Source: Perlabentimonas sp964490015
GTDB lineage: Bacteria > Bacteroidota > Bacteroidia > Bacteroidales > Tenuifilaceae
Length of the DNA stretch: 52,018 nt
Assembly: GCA_964490015.1 (NCBI GenBank)
Contig: CAZBBA010000024.1
Coordinates: 1 to 52,018 of the forward strand
Direction: 5' to 3'
Shown here: one piece after another, positions 34,940 through 44,329 of the stretch
How positions within the stretch are numbered: the first letter of the stretch is position 1
How the letters are laid out: every line of letters starts with the position of its first letter
Made by a program: the position numbers and the translations under genes
The notes under the pieces: model-generated
The model's input: the letters and a program-made list of their open reading frames with translations, nothing else
What the model was told of the DNA's origin: nothing
The model's database searches: none

Positions 34940-35644
34940 TCACTCCAATTTCTGATTGATAGCCCACTCCACTGCCTTTTCGGCATGAATTCTTGTGGTG
35001 TTAAAGGTAGGAATGTTCACATCAGCATCGGAAATAAGCAAAGGTATCTCCGTGCATCCCAGTATAACGCCTTGTGCCCCTTGCTCCTCCAGGGATGAAA
35101 TAATTTCGATAAATTTTCTTCGCGATTCATCCTTGATAACCCCTTGAACCAATTCGTTGTAAATAAGGGTATGAACAGTTTGCCGGTCCTCTTCATTTGG
35201 AATAATCACTTTTAGGCCAAACTTTTCTAAAAGATACCCTTTGTAAAAATCTTTCTCCATGGTAAACCGAGTGCCCAAAAGAGCGACAGTATTTAGCCCG
35301 CGATCCACTATTTCCTGTCCTGTTGCCTCGGCAATATGCAGAAAGGGTACGCTAATACTAGCTCGAATTGCATCCTCGCACAGATGCATTGTATTTGTGC
35401 AAAGCACAATAATATCAGCACCAGCAAGCTCCAACCTTTTGGCTGCTTCGACCATAATTACATCAAGATTTTCCCATCGATCATCGTGTTGTAAGCGTTG
35501 GATCTCATCAAAATCCACAGTAAGCATTACGTTTTTGCAGGAATGAAATCCGCCAAGCATTTCACGAACTTTTCGATTTGCAAGTTCATAGTACACCACC
35601 GACGACTCCCAGCTCATGCCACCTATAAACCCAATAGTTTTCAT
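34940..35644 (-). CDS. Aspartate/glutamate racemase family protein
   Basis: The 234-residue product starts with MKTIGFIGGMSWESSVVYY, the usual start of aspartate racemase-like proteins. It has the two catalytic Cys of the family at Cys82 (LCTNTMH) and Cys197 (GCTEIPLLI). It should interconvert L- and D-aspartate, or a related amino acid, without cofactor. It may supply D-amino acids for the wall or release them. It lies about 108 bp upstream of the PNPOx-like gene on the same strand. The exact substrate is unknown. Confidence 0.88.
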   Translation of the reverse strand: MKTIGFIGGMSWESSVVYYELANRKVREMLGGFHSCKNVMLTVDFDEIQRLQHDDRWENLDVIMVEAAKRLELAGADIIVLCTNTMHLCEDAIRASISVPFLHIAEATGQEIVDRGLNTVALLGTRFTMEKDFYKGYLLEKFGLKVIIPNEEDRQTVHTLIYNELVQGVIKDESRRKFIEIISSLEEQGAQGVILGCTEIPLLISDADVNIPTFNTTRIHAEKAVEWAINQKLE

Positions 35645-35806
35645 GTATTGTAACTGATTTAATGCTACTTAGTACTGTTTATTATTAATCACTTATTACT
35701 AGCCAAGTTAAGGTATTTTTTGGTAAACACCAGAGAAGCTTGGCCTCCAATAATATTTTAAAAAAAACTTTTTCACATTGCGCCTTTGAACCAATCTATT
35801 AAAGTA

Positions 35807-35836
35807 TTGTCCTACATGAAAAAATATCTACTTTTG
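35807..35836 (+). promoter_or_regulatory. Full TTG/TAnnTTTG match touching the VanZ-like start
   Basis: TTG (35807-35809), 19 bases, then TACTTTTG (35829-35836), a complete match to the Bacteroidota consensus. Its predicted start (about 35843) lies after both possible ATGs (35838 and 35841). It is therefore a leaderless-type promoter with a short discriminator, or a chance match. Confidence 0.35.
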
Positions 35837-35837
35837 C

Positions 35838-36230
35838 ATGATGAAACAGATAGTAGGCATTTTACTGGTTTTTTACTTTGCTGCAATAATTCTTGGCTCT
35901 GTAAGTCCCTCGCTGGATACCGCAGCCCTTGGTTTAAATTATTTTCAGTTTCGTACAGACTATATTCTTCATGTTTTGGCATTTCTTGTAATCCCTGTAT
36001 TATCGTTTATAGCAAGTGGCATGAACTGTATGTCGCATCAATGGAAGGTTTTGCTGCTTTTTGGCGTGATACTTGCTTTTGGTGCCGAGTTTCTGCAACT
36101 GCTTGTCCCTTCTCGCACATTTAACCCTCTCGATATTCTAGCCAATCTGTTTGGCTTGTCATTTGGAATTATTATTGCCCGCATATGGTGTCGATCCAAA
36201 GCCAGAAAGGCACGTCAAGTTTCTGGTTAA
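35838..36230 (+). CDS. VanZ-like membrane protein
   Basis: The 130-residue product has four hydrophobic segments and the VanZ-like motifs RTDYILHVLAFLVI (a polar pair inside a helix) and RTFNPLDILANLFGLSFG near the C-terminus. VanZ relatives are small integral membrane proteins; VanZ itself gives low-level teicoplanin resistance, but the normal role of the family is unclear. It is a stand-alone gene here with no van cluster. Two tandem ATG codons (35838 and 35841) are possible starts. Confidence 0.75.
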   Translation: MMKQIVGILLVFYFAAIILGSVSPSLDTAALGLNYFQFRTDYILHVLAFLVIPVLSFIASGMNCMSHQWKVLLLFGVILAFGAEFLQLLVPSRTFNPLDILANLFGLSFGIIIARIWCRSKARKARQVSG

Positions 36231-36268
36231 GTGTCGCTTGCACTTCACATTATTTGCAATAATTTACT

Positions 36269-36276
36269 TACATTTG
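36269..36276 (+). promoter_or_regulatory. Candidate -7 box for the acyl ligase-manC pair
   Basis: TACATTTG is a full TAnnTTTG match, placing the start of transcription about 20 bases before the ATG at 36303. A TTG occurs upstream but at spacings outside 17-23 bases. Confidence 0.35.
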
Positions 36277-36302
36277 CCTATTCTTCTCAACCTTAGCATG
36301 GT

Positions 36303-37970
36303 ATGGACAAAAGTTTTATTAAGCTCATAGAGCAAAGTATTAAACAGAACTGGGACTTCTCCGCTTTTGCCGATTATAAAGCCGATACGCTAAAGTATTG
36401 CGATGTGGCCAGAAAAATCGAGAAAATTCACATAATTTTCGAGAAAACCGGTATTGAAAAGGGCGATAAAATTGCTCTTATTGGCCGCAACTCATCCCAC
36501 TGGGCGGTGGCCTTTTTAGCGTCTGTAACTTACGGTGCAGTAATCGTTCCTATCCTTCCCGATTTTAAGCCCGATAATATTCATCATATCGTAAACCATT
36601 CCGATTCCGTAGTGCTCTTTACTGGTGATCCAATCTGGGAAAACCTCGATGAGTCACAAATGCGGGGGGTTAAATGCATCATCTCTCTCTCTCAGTTTGC
36701 TATTCTGCACGAGAATACTCCTTTCTCAGTTAAGGATATTCGTGGTAATGTTGACATACTCTTCGCCGAAAAATACCCCACTGGTTTCAGATCGGAACAC
36801 GTAAACTATTACCATGACACAAACCCCAACGATGTTTGCGTAATTAACTACACCAGCGGAACTACGGGTTTCTCGAAGGGAGTAATGATTCCATACCGTA
36901 GCCTGTGGAGCAACATGCAGTTTGCCAGACAGGTAATTCCACTTGAGGCTGGAGACAAGGTAGTTTCGATGTTGCCCCTTGCCCATACCTACGGGGCCGC
37001 TTTCGAATTTCTTTACGAGACCACCAAGGGTTGCCATGTACATTTTCTTACCCGCAACCCATCGCCCAAGATTATTCTCGAAGCCTTTGATGAGATTAAA
37101 CCGCGCGTTGTGCTCTCCGTTCCCCTGATAATTGAAAAGATATACAAGAAAAACATTCTGGAGGCATTAAAACGCCCATCCCTTAAGCTTCTCCTTAAAG
37201 TTCCTGTTGTTGACAAACGGATTAAGAAAACAATCTGCAAAAAGATCTCATCGATCTTTGGCGGAAATTTCATAGAGGTTATTGTTGGAGGTGCTGCCTT
37301 TAATCCCGAGGTGGAATCTTTTCTGAAAGATATAAGTTTCCCGTTTACTGTTGGTTACGGCATGACCGAGTGTGGACCAATAATAACTTACGACTCCTGG
37401 AAAACTAATCGTTTGTACTCATCGGGAAAGGCCGTGGTGAACATGGAGGTTCGAATCGACTCGGAGGATCCCGAAAATATTGTTGGGGAAATCCTAGTGA
37501 AGGGAGATAATGTTATGCTCGGATATTACAAAAACCCAGAGGCAACCAGCCAGGCAATCGATAAGGATGGTTGGCTTCATACAGGAGACCTTGGTTTAAT
37601 CGATAAAGATGGTTACCTTTATATTAAAGGTCGTTGTAAGAATATGCTGCTGGGGCCAAGCGGACAAAACATATATCCCGAGGAGATAGAAGCTATTATC
37701 AACAACCTTCCCTATGTTCAGGAATCGCTAGTGGTTGAACAAAACGGGAAGTTGTCGGCATTAATCTTCCCCGATTTCGATCAGGCCGACAAGGATGGCA
37801 TTCATACTGCCGATTTGGAAAGTATAATGAACGACAATAAGGTATTAGCCAATAAGTCTTTGCCAAGCTATTGCCAAATATCAAAGGTGCAGCTTTATCC
37901 CGAAGAATTTGAAAAAACGCCAAAACGAAGTATCAAAAGGTACCTATATCAGCCATCAAATCAAAGCTAA
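36303..37970 (+). CDS. AMP-forming long-chain acyl-CoA ligase family protein
   Basis: The 555-residue product has the adenylate-forming motifs YTSGTTGFSKGVM (A3, phosphate-binding), YGMTECGPIITYD (A5), GWLHTGDLG (A7) and IKGRCKNMLLGPSGQNIYPEEIE (A8 and after). It probably activates a fatty acid or other carboxylate as acyl-AMP and then as a CoA or acyl-carrier thioester in the cytoplasm. The C-terminal part carries a Lys (EKTPKRSIKRYLY, A10-like). It is 6 bp upstream of the manC start, so the two genes are one transcript; a functional link to surface polysaccharide or lipid synthesis is only inferred. Confidence 0.85.
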   Translation: MDKSFIKLIEQSIKQNWDFSAFADYKADTLKYCDVARKIEKIHIIFEKTGIEKGDKIALIGRNSSHWAVAFLASVTYGAVIVPILPDFKPDNIHHIVNHSDSVVLFTGDPIWENLDESQMRGVKCIISLSQFAILHENTPFSVKDIRGNVDILFAEKYPTGFRSEHVNYYHDTNPNDVCVINYTSGTTGFSKGVMIPYRSLWSNMQFARQVIPLEAGDKVVSMLPLAHTYGAAFEFLYETTKGCHVHFLTRNPSPKIILEAFDEIKPRVVLSVPLIIEKIYKKNILEALKRPSLKLLLKVPVVDKRIKKTICKKISSIFGGNFIEVIVGGAAFNPEVESFLKDISFPFTVGYGMTECGPIITYDSWKTNRLYSSGKAVVNMEVRIDSEDPENIVGEILVKGDNVMLGYYKNPEATSQAIDKDGWLHTGDLGLIDKDGYLYIKGRCKNMLLGPSGQNIYPEEIEAIINNLPYVQESLVVEQNGKLSALIFPDFDQADKDGIHTADLESIMNDNKVLANKSLPSYCQISKVQLYPEEFEKTPKRSIKRYLYQPSNQS

Positions 37971-37976
37971 TTGGTT

Positions 37977-39068
37977 ATGAGCACAAGCAATGTATACTGT
38001 GTAATTATGGCAGGAGGCATAGGAAGTCGGTTCTGGCCACTTAGCCGGTCGAGCAAGCCAAAGCAATTCCTCGATATACTGGGAACAGGTAGTTCTCTAT
38101 TACAGCAAACCTTTAATCGGGTAATTCGTTTTTGCCCACCCCAAAATATTTATGTGGTTACAGGAAGTACATATCGCGATATTGTACTCGAACAGCTTCC
38201 CGAGCTGTCGACAGAGCAGGTTCTGCTTGAACCCATGCGTCGCAATACGGCTCCGTGCATAGCATATGCAAATCAGGTGATTGAAAAGAGAAATCCCAAT
38301 GCAATTGTTGTTGTTGCCCCAAGTGACCATTTGGTGCTCGAACCCGATCGGTTTGCAAAAACCATTAAAACGGCAATTGACTTTGCAACAGAAAAACAAG
38401 CCTTGCTCACCATTGGTATAAAGCCTAGTCGTCCCGAGACTGGTTATGGATACATTCAAATATGCAAACAACCGGAACGTAATATTCCTAATCTATACAA
38501 GGTTAAAACCTTTACCGAAAAGCCAAACCTCGAACTTGCTAAAGTATTTGTAGAAAGTGGTGAATTCTACTGGAACTCTGGTGTTTTTATTTGGTCGCTT
38601 TCTACAATTAACAACGCTTACGAGAAGCATCTCCCCGATGTTCACGGGTTATTTCAAGGTTTTTCCCACAAAGTGCATTCAGATGACCACGACAATAGCC
38701 TAATGCACGTTTATGCTGACTGCAAGAATATTTCTGTTGACTACGGAATACTAGAAAAGGCCGATAATGTGTACGTAATATGCTCCGAATTTGGCTGGTC
38801 CGACTTGGGAACCTGGGGCTCGCTCTACCAGAATCATTACAAGGATGAAAACAATAATGCCATTAGCGGCTCCAACGTTATGCCCTACGATGTTATGGGG
38901 TCAATAATATCCATGCCCAACGACAAACTAGTTATTGTTCAGGGTTTAAAAGATTACATTGTTGCCGAATCGGATAATATCCTCCTTATCTGCGAAAAGG
39001 AAAAAGAGCAAGAGATTAAAAAGTACCAAAATGACGTTTTGCTGGAAAAGGGCGATAAATTCCTTTAG
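37977..39068 (+). CDS. manC: Mannose-1-phosphate guanylyltransferase
   Basis: The ATG at 37977 is chosen; an upstream TTG at 37971 would only add two residues. The 363-residue product has the nucleotidyltransferase motif AGGIGSRFWPLSRSSKPKQF at the N-terminus. It also has VAPSDHLVLEPD, KPSRPETGYGYIQ, FTEKP, and FYWNSGVFIW, as in GDP-mannose pyrophosphorylases. It makes GDP-mannose from mannose-1-phosphate and GTP. It lacks the C-terminal cupin (isomerase) domain of the two-domain ManC type. GDP-mannose would feed glycan and LPS-type polysaccharide, which is also relevant for surface anchoring of T9SS cargo. A strong bidirectional terminator follows. Confidence 0.9.
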   Translation: MSTSNVYCVIMAGGIGSRFWPLSRSSKPKQFLDILGTGSSLLQQTFNRVIRFCPPQNIYVVTGSTYRDIVLEQLPELSTEQVLLEPMRRNTAPCIAYANQVIEKRNPNAIVVVAPSDHLVLEPDRFAKTIKTAIDFATEKQALLTIGIKPSRPETGYGYIQICKQPERNIPNLYKVKTFTEKPNLELAKVFVESGEFYWNSGVFIWSLSTINNAYEKHLPDVHGLFQGFSHKVHSDDHDNSLMHVYADCKNISVDYGILEKADNVYVICSEFGWSDLGTWGSLYQNHYKDENNNAISGSNVMPYDVMGSIISMPNDKLVIVQGLKDYIVAESDNILLICEKEKEQEIKKYQNDVLLEKGDKFL

Positions 39069-39081
39069 CAGCTGCAGCGGC

Positions 39082-39119
39082 AAAAAATTAAGGCGGCCAA
39101 TGAGCCGCCTTAATTTTTT
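39082..39119. terminator. Perfect bidirectional intrinsic terminator between manC and gldN
   Basis: A 16-bp perfect inverted repeat (39082-39097 with 39104-39119) and a 6-base loop. The GC core is AAGGCGGC/GCCGCCTT, with A runs on one side and T runs on the other, so it can end transcription in both directions. It lies 13 bp after manC and 10 bp after the gldN stop. Confidence 0.92.
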
Positions 39120-39129
39120 TAGGTATGGA

Positions 39130-40026
39130 TTAGTACTCCCAAACGTCATGCTCCCAGTTAAAAATTTCTTGCTTAATTCGCTCCGATTCACGCATATTTG
39201 GTAATCCACCAAAAACGTAGTCATTAATACGGCGGTTATTATACACGTTGGATTCCTGAACAATGTAAGAACTAAATCTACGCTTAAAGAAAATGTCGTC
39301 AAAAGAGTTGCGTTGAGCATCGTTTGCACTATTGAATGCAGCAGTGTTGGCCAACACACTCCGAGCATGGGGATAGTATACCCAGAAGAGTCTTACCTTA
39401 AGAGTTTCTCCCTCAATATCTAGATCTTGTGATCCCTGGGCAATACGAGTATAAACTCTAATGGGACAAATACCAATTATGCGAACATGCATTGTGGAAT
39501 GCTGGCGGTCGAAGAACCATTCTTCCTTAACTTCAAGTTCTCTGATTTGACCCCAGTTTATGCTCCCTGGGATAATAATGGTGGTATCGCGTCCAGTTGT
39601 TGGGCTAACATCCTTTCTTTGCCTGTCCTTTGCATCGAGCTTGGTCAGAATTTGATCATAGGAGATCAATGCCGAGAACTCATCGTCTATGTCAGCATCA
39701 TATGCATTAATTTCATTGAATTTAATGGCATCCATCAAGCGTTGAACAAGGCTTGAGCGGTCGTGCATTCTATTTGTTGGGAAGTACAAAGGATGGTTCA
39801 TGCGCTGACGTAGATCAACTATCCTCCACACTCGCTTACTCCACATGGCATCGGCTTCGCGCAGATGGGGATATGGCACTGGAATGCGTTGCTTCACGGT
39901 CTCCCTTTCATAAATACCATCATTTACCAGGGGTTCTTTCATGTCACCCTGCGCATACGCGCTTTGCGAAAGAGTAAAAAGCGCAATTCCACAAGTAAGG
40001 AAAACAAATATTCTTTTCATATTCAT
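39130..40026 (-). CDS. gldN: T9SS periplasmic ring protein GldN/PorN
   Basis: The ATG at 40026, four bases past the gldM stop, gives 298 residues; another ATG at 40020 would shorten it by two. A signal peptide (FVFLTCGIALFTLSQSAYAQ) precedes the mature part. The mature part has GldN features: a start with NDGIYERETVKQRIPVPYPHLREADAMWSKRVWR, KFNEINAYDADIDDEFS, and a WEHDVWEY C-terminus. GldN pairs with GldK in the periplasmic ring of T9SS and contacts the GldLM motor. It is the last gene of a porP-gldKLMN cluster and ends before a strong terminator. Confidence 0.93.
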   Translation of the reverse strand: MNMKRIFVFLTCGIALFTLSQSAYAQGDMKEPLVNDGIYERETVKQRIPVPYPHLREADAMWSKRVWRIVDLRQRMNHPLYFPTNRMHDRSSLVQRLMDAIKFNEINAYDADIDDEFSALISYDQILTKLDAKDRQRKDVSPTTGRDTTIIIPGSINWGQIRELEVKEEWFFDRQHSTMHVRIIGICPIRVYTRIAQGSQDLDIEGETLKVRLFWVYYPHARSVLANTAAFNSANDAQRNSFDDIFFKRRFSSYIVQESNVYNNRRINDYVFGGLPNMRESERIKQEIFNWEHDVWEY

Positions 40027-40030
40027 AAAA

Positions 40031-41671
40031 TTAACGTATTCTATAGACAATATCATTTAAGTCGCGAACGCGGCCATCAGGCCCCACTGCCTTTATATCA
40101 ATTATGTTAACTGATTGTCCACTGCGTAATCCATCAAACAATCTCCGCTGATCATCGGTTATTAGCTGATTATTAGAGATGGCCGAGCGGGAAAAACCTC
40201 CAACGGTGGCCATTACAGTAAAGCCGGTGATATTAAAGTTTAAATCAAAGTCGAATCCTGCGGGCATTTTTGCCTCAACTGCTAAAGATGCTGCCAACTC
40301 GTTCTTGTCAACTATCCTGCCAGTAACGCCCCTAACTGCTGCAGTTGGGTCGGGTACATCCCTAACTCGGAATGGTCGAACTCCCATATTCTTTTTTTGC
40401 CCATCAATATCGGCCACTACTGCAACGTTACACATGTTTCCCGTTCGGCCAGGAATAACAATGAAACTATCACCCGCTTTACGAATTGTTCCACCTCCAT
40501 CAACCGTTGCTGATAATTTATCCATAGAGATTCCGGGGATTGAAATTTCTACGGGGTTTTCCACGCCACGATAAAACACGTTCATTTTCAAGGGCGATAC
40601 AACAACGTTGGGCTGTGCCACCTCGTACTCGTGATTAAATGGCTTTTTGATCTTAGACCCGTCGGGAGCAGTTACCTCAAGTAAACCAGACCATTTATTA
40701 ATTCCGAGACGATTTGATCGTTGAGCAAAAATTCCACGCCCCCCTTCTACCTTGACTTCTTCGTATGAACCCACCATACGATAATCCTCAAACCCTTGAT
40801 CGGTAATGAATCGCTCGTAGTTTCCAATATAAATTCGTGGAACCTGAGTGGTATCGGATGCTGCAAGGAAAATGCTTGCCTGAAACTCGTTTCCCTGAAC
40901 TATGTAGTTCGATTTTGGTATCACCACAGCATCAAGCTTGTTAACCTTAAAGTCACCGGCATCTACCTGGTTGATTAGATACCCAACCACTTCGGCCTCA
41001 ACATTTAGAACGTCTAGTTGCATCTTGGTAAGCTGAGGGAAAACAGCAACAAGTGGAATGTGGTCAAATCGCGATGTTTCCCAGGTATGATGAGTATCGG
41101 TAGATGTATCCTCGGCAGGCGGATCATCGGTATTAAGAATATTTCCGATTGATTGAATTAACTGCTCGCCCGTAGTAGGGTCGATAAGACTTACCATAAA
41201 GGTTCTATACTCAGCAATGCGTTTCTTTAAATCAGAGGCTTTGCCTCCTCCCTCCGCGCCGATAAATACACGACCACTGGTATTGGAATCACCTTTGCCT
41301 TTTAATTTTTTGGCATCTACCTGATTATCTCCTATTAGAGCGGGAGACTCCTCTTTTTCAGCAGTGATTACAGTAAGGACTTTTAACTCTTGAATATAGT
41401 CGAAAAGCTCCTTCGTTTTTTCCCTGATGGCGTCCGTTGATTTTTTCCAGGGTTCAACCTTAGTTGGATTAACGGCGTATGCCTTCTCCATTTGGTTGTA
41501 GAGCCGCTCGTTCTTTATGGAAAAACTTTTGGTAGTTTGTGATAGTCCAGAATCAACCAGGACAAAAGCATCGAGTACTGTTGCCGACACGTTTAACGCG
41601 AGCATAGCAGTAAGCACAAGGTACATCATACCTATCATCTTTTGTCTTGGGGTTTCTTTGCCGCCTGCCAT
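40031..41671 (-). CDS. gldM: T9SS inner-membrane motor component GldM/PorM
   Basis: The 546-residue product starts MAGGKETPRQKMIGMMYLVLTAMLALNVSATVLDAFVLVDSGL, with one transmembrane helix at the N-terminus, as typical for GldM. The large periplasmic part follows the known four-domain layout (helical D1, then beta D2-D4), shown by an N-terminal helical stretch and later beta-rich segments such as PLKMNVFYRGVENPVEISIPG. GldM and GldL form the proton-driven motor of T9SS, and GldM reaches the GldKN ring across the periplasm. It lies 21 bp downstream of gldL. Confidence 0.95.
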   Translation of the reverse strand: MAGGKETPRQKMIGMMYLVLTAMLALNVSATVLDAFVLVDSGLSQTTKSFSIKNERLYNQMEKAYAVNPTKVEPWKKSTDAIREKTKELFDYIQELKVLTVITAEKEESPALIGDNQVDAKKLKGKGDSNTSGRVFIGAEGGGKASDLKKRIAEYRTFMVSLIDPTTGEQLIQSIGNILNTDDPPAEDTSTDTHHTWETSRFDHIPLVAVFPQLTKMQLDVLNVEAEVVGYLINQVDAGDFKVNKLDAVVIPKSNYIVQGNEFQASIFLAASDTTQVPRIYIGNYERFITDQGFEDYRMVGSYEEVKVEGGRGIFAQRSNRLGINKWSGLLEVTAPDGSKIKKPFNHEYEVAQPNVVVSPLKMNVFYRGVENPVEISIPGISMDKLSATVDGGGTIRKAGDSFIVIPGRTGNMCNVAVVADIDGQKKNMGVRPFRVRDVPDPTAAVRGVTGRIVDKNELAASLAVEAKMPAGFDFDLNFNITGFTVMATVGGFSRSAISNNQLITDDQRRLFDGLRSGQSVNIIDIKAVGPDGRVRDLNDIVYRIR

Positions 41672-41692
41672 AGTATTGCGTTTGGTAAAAAA

Positions 41693-42886
41693 TTATGCGT
41701 TGTTAGACATAACGTTCATAGCAGAGAGCATATTGCCATAAACGGTATTAAGGGAGGCAATATTCTGGTTGAGTTTGGTAATGGAATCACCAAACTTGTT
41801 TGTCTCATCAATCGAAACTTTCAGCTTCTTCATCATCGACTCTACACCAGAATAAACGGCCTGCGAATCTTTTAACTTTTCGGAGGTTCCCTGCAGATGA
41901 AGTTCGTGGGCGGCATTAAGTGCAGCCATATTCTTATTAAGTCTATCGAGTTGCTCCTGATATCCTGTGCTTCCTTTAGAAACAATCTCCCCATTAGCTT
42001 TCATAGCCTCAGCAAGCTGAATGTAAATTGTAGTAAGCCCACTTGCTGCTGAACCAACCTGATTTGCCACTTCGGCACCAGATTGAACCAACCGATCGTG
42101 AACCTCCTTACCAGCACTATTCAGTTGATTCTCAAGATTGCTTACAGAGCGCTCTACGTTACCCTTAAAATTAGCTCCGCTCTCTGAAATGGTTCCTGCT
42201 GTTCTTTGGAAAGTCTCGGAGAGAACATTAACCGATTCGCTAAGAACCTGACCGCTTCCCTGATAACTTTCGGTGAAGTTGGCGATGGAGTCAGCTGCTT
42301 TCTTCATGTTCTCGGTGTATGTGGTAGTTGCAACCGAAGCTTGAGTAATGTCAGAAAGTTTTGTTGTCGTTTCACTTAGGTGTTTAAGGCCTTTCCCTAT
42401 TTTATCGAAAAGTTCTGGGCCAATTTCTGCATTCTCGAGCATTTGGTTAAATTTCTCGGAAAAAACAAGACCTCCGGTACCATGATAAACAGGGGTAGCT
42501 TGGCCAGATGCTGCAACTGCTACGGGCGCTACTCCTTGGGTGGCGCTCATAACGCTGGCAATAATTTCCTTCAAATCCTCGGCGTTTACCCCTTCAAGGC
42601 CAGAGCCTTTCCTGTATTTACGAAGTTCTTCCTCATCGGACATCCCAGCAAGTTCAGGATACACCAGAGTCCAATCCACTTCATCGTGAAGAGGTTCAAA
42701 TGCCGAAAAGAAAAAGATTACAACCTCAGTGGTCATACCAATGGTTAGCATGGTACCTGCGCCGGGCCAATACATCAGTTTGAAAAGAGCACCCAGAAGA
42801 ACAAGTGCAGCTCCCCAAGCGTAAAGGTACTTCATGAAGGTTCTCCATTTTTCCCCTTGTACGATTTCAGCAATATTAAATCCCAT
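41693..42886 (-). CDS. gldL: T9SS inner-membrane motor component GldL/PorL (long form)
   Basis: The 397-residue product has two N-terminal transmembrane helices (about 20-38 and 46-63). The second carries Glu54 (MTTEVVIFFF), matching the conserved protonatable Glu of GldL that drives proton flow. The cytoplasmic remainder is long and helical with heptad-like segments (for example LSETFQRTAGTISESGANFKGNVERSVSNLE). As I recall, Flavobacterium GldL is near 215 residues and P. gingivalis PorL near 309, so this is a long variant. It sits between gldK (51 bp) and gldM (21 bp). Confidence 0.94.
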   Translation of the reverse strand: MGFNIAEIVQGEKWRTFMKYLYAWGAALVLLGALFKLMYWPGAGTMLTIGMTTEVVIFFFSAFEPLHDEVDWTLVYPELAGMSDEEELRKYRKGSGLEGVNAEDLKEIIASVMSATQGVAPVAVAASGQATPVYHGTGGLVFSEKFNQMLENAEIGPELFDKIGKGLKHLSETTTKLSDITQASVATTTYTENMKKAADSIANFTESYQGSGQVLSESVNVLSETFQRTAGTISESGANFKGNVERSVSNLENQLNSAGKEVHDRLVQSGAEVANQVGSAASGLTTIYIQLAEAMKANGEIVSKGSTGYQEQLDRLNKNMAALNAAHELHLQGTSEKLKDSQAVYSGVESMMKKLKVSIDETNKFGDSITKLNQNIASLNTVYGNMLSAMNVMSNNA

Positions 42887-42937
42887 CGCGATGAAGTTTA
42901 TTTAGGTTAACTTTTAAGTTTTAGGTAATGTTCAAGT

Positions 42938-44272
42938 TTACTTTGATCCTGTATAGGTACGTACACACCTAAAGCCTATATGAGTTTTTGCGCTATCCTG
43001 ATACTCGTAAGTACGTACTCCTACTTGTAGAAAATATCCTATATCCTTCCAGCTCCCACCACGAATCACTTTGCGTTTCATGGCAGGTGGATCGTTGGGC
43101 TTAGCGTTATACTTATAGTCAGGGTTCATGTCGTGCATAAAGACGTATGCACTCTCATCAAAAGCATTAGCCGTCCACTCAGCAACGTTTCCAGCCATAT
43201 CGTAGAGACCAAAGTCGTTGGGTTCGTAGCTTCCTACGGGCAGGGTAATATATCCACCATCGTCAACATAGTTACCACGAAGTGGCTTAAAGTTGGCCAA
43301 GAAGCAGCCTTCAGAATTACGGGTATAAGGGCCACCCCAGGGGAACATGCTATGATCTAGTCCTCCTCGTGCGGCGTACTCCCACTCAGCTTCGTTTGGT
43401 AATCTAAACTCGGGTACAGGCGGCATTCCGCGTCTTGAAAGGAATTTGTTCAAGAATTGGGTTCTCCAAATCGCGAATGCATATGCTTGTCTCCAAGTAA
43501 CACCTACAACTGGAAAGTTATCGAATGATGGGTGCCAAAAGTAATTTGCTGTATAGGGTTCGTTGTATGAGTAACTAAAATCGCTGATCCATGCAAGTGT
43601 ATCAGGGTAAACGTTAACTTTATCGCGTATGATAAACGACGAACGGTTTGTAACTCTAACGGGAACCCCCATTTGGTTAGTAATCTCTGCATTCTCCTCG
43701 TAGGAACCTGTTTCGAAGTTCCAGCGGTTTTTCTTTTGTGCTGCTTGTTGTAAGTCAATCCAGAAGAATTCGTAATTTAACTTTCGGGTATCAATCTCCT
43801 TGCGGTTGTAAAAACGCTCTTCCTTCGTGTAGTACATCTCTGCAAGAATCTCCTGCTGTTCCTCGTCGCGCATATCAATGGGAATTTCCCAAACCAGTAC
43901 AGGAGGATCAATTGGGTTGCCAAACTCATCCTCCTCGATAACAAAGTCCTCAATTTGCTGACCAAGAAGCCTACGCGCTATGGAGTCGCGAACATAGTAA
44001 ACGAATTGGCGATACTGATTATTGGTTATTTCTGTTTGATCCATCCAAAATGCATCAACGGAAACTGTTCTTGCAGGAGCATTAATTGCCCAGGTGATAT
44101 CTTCATCGTCGCCACCCATTTTAAAGGATCCCATGGGTATAAACACCATTCCGTAGGGTGTAGGGTCTTGGTAGCCCCTTCTTCCGGGAACTCCTGTTAG
44201 CTCACCATTTTGGCCAGGGCCACAACTGCTAACAATAGCAGCAAGAACAATAAATACAAGAAGATTTCTCAT
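42938..44272 (-). CDS. gldK: T9SS ring lipoprotein GldK/PorK (FGE-sulfatase fold)
   Basis: The 444-residue product has a lipoprotein signal ending in IVSSC (Cys17). The body has the formylglycine-generating-enzyme-like fold: MVFIPMGSFKMGG, FWMDQTEITNNQYRQFVYYV, RLPNEAEWEYAARGG, YDMAGNVAEWTA, and VIRGGSWKD near the end. In T9SS these proteins are not enzymes; GldK/PorK forms the outer-membrane-anchored ring with GldN. It follows porP at 57 bp. An insertion in the middle (about residues 95-225) is longer than in simple FGE proteins, as usual in GldK. Confidence 0.95.
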   Translation of the reverse strand: MRNLLVFIVLAAIVSSCGPGQNGELTGVPGRRGYQDPTPYGMVFIPMGSFKMGGDDEDITWAINAPARTVSVDAFWMDQTEITNNQYRQFVYYVRDSIARRLLGQQIEDFVIEEDEFGNPIDPPVLVWEIPIDMRDEEQQEILAEMYYTKEERFYNRKEIDTRKLNYEFFWIDLQQAAQKKNRWNFETGSYEENAEITNQMGVPVRVTNRSSFIIRDKVNVYPDTLAWISDFSYSYNEPYTANYFWHPSFDNFPVVGVTWRQAYAFAIWRTQFLNKFLSRRGMPPVPEFRLPNEAEWEYAARGGLDHSMFPWGGPYTRNSEGCFLANFKPLRGNYVDDGGYITLPVGSYEPNDFGLYDMAGNVAEWTANAFDESAYVFMHDMNPDYKYNAKPNDPPAMKRKVIRGGSWKDIGYFLQVGVRTYEYQDSAKTHIGFRCVRTYTGSK

Positions 44273-44329
44273 AACACTCCGATTATTAATTGCAAATAAC
44301 GTAAAAATATTTTTAAAATGCCTTAACGT

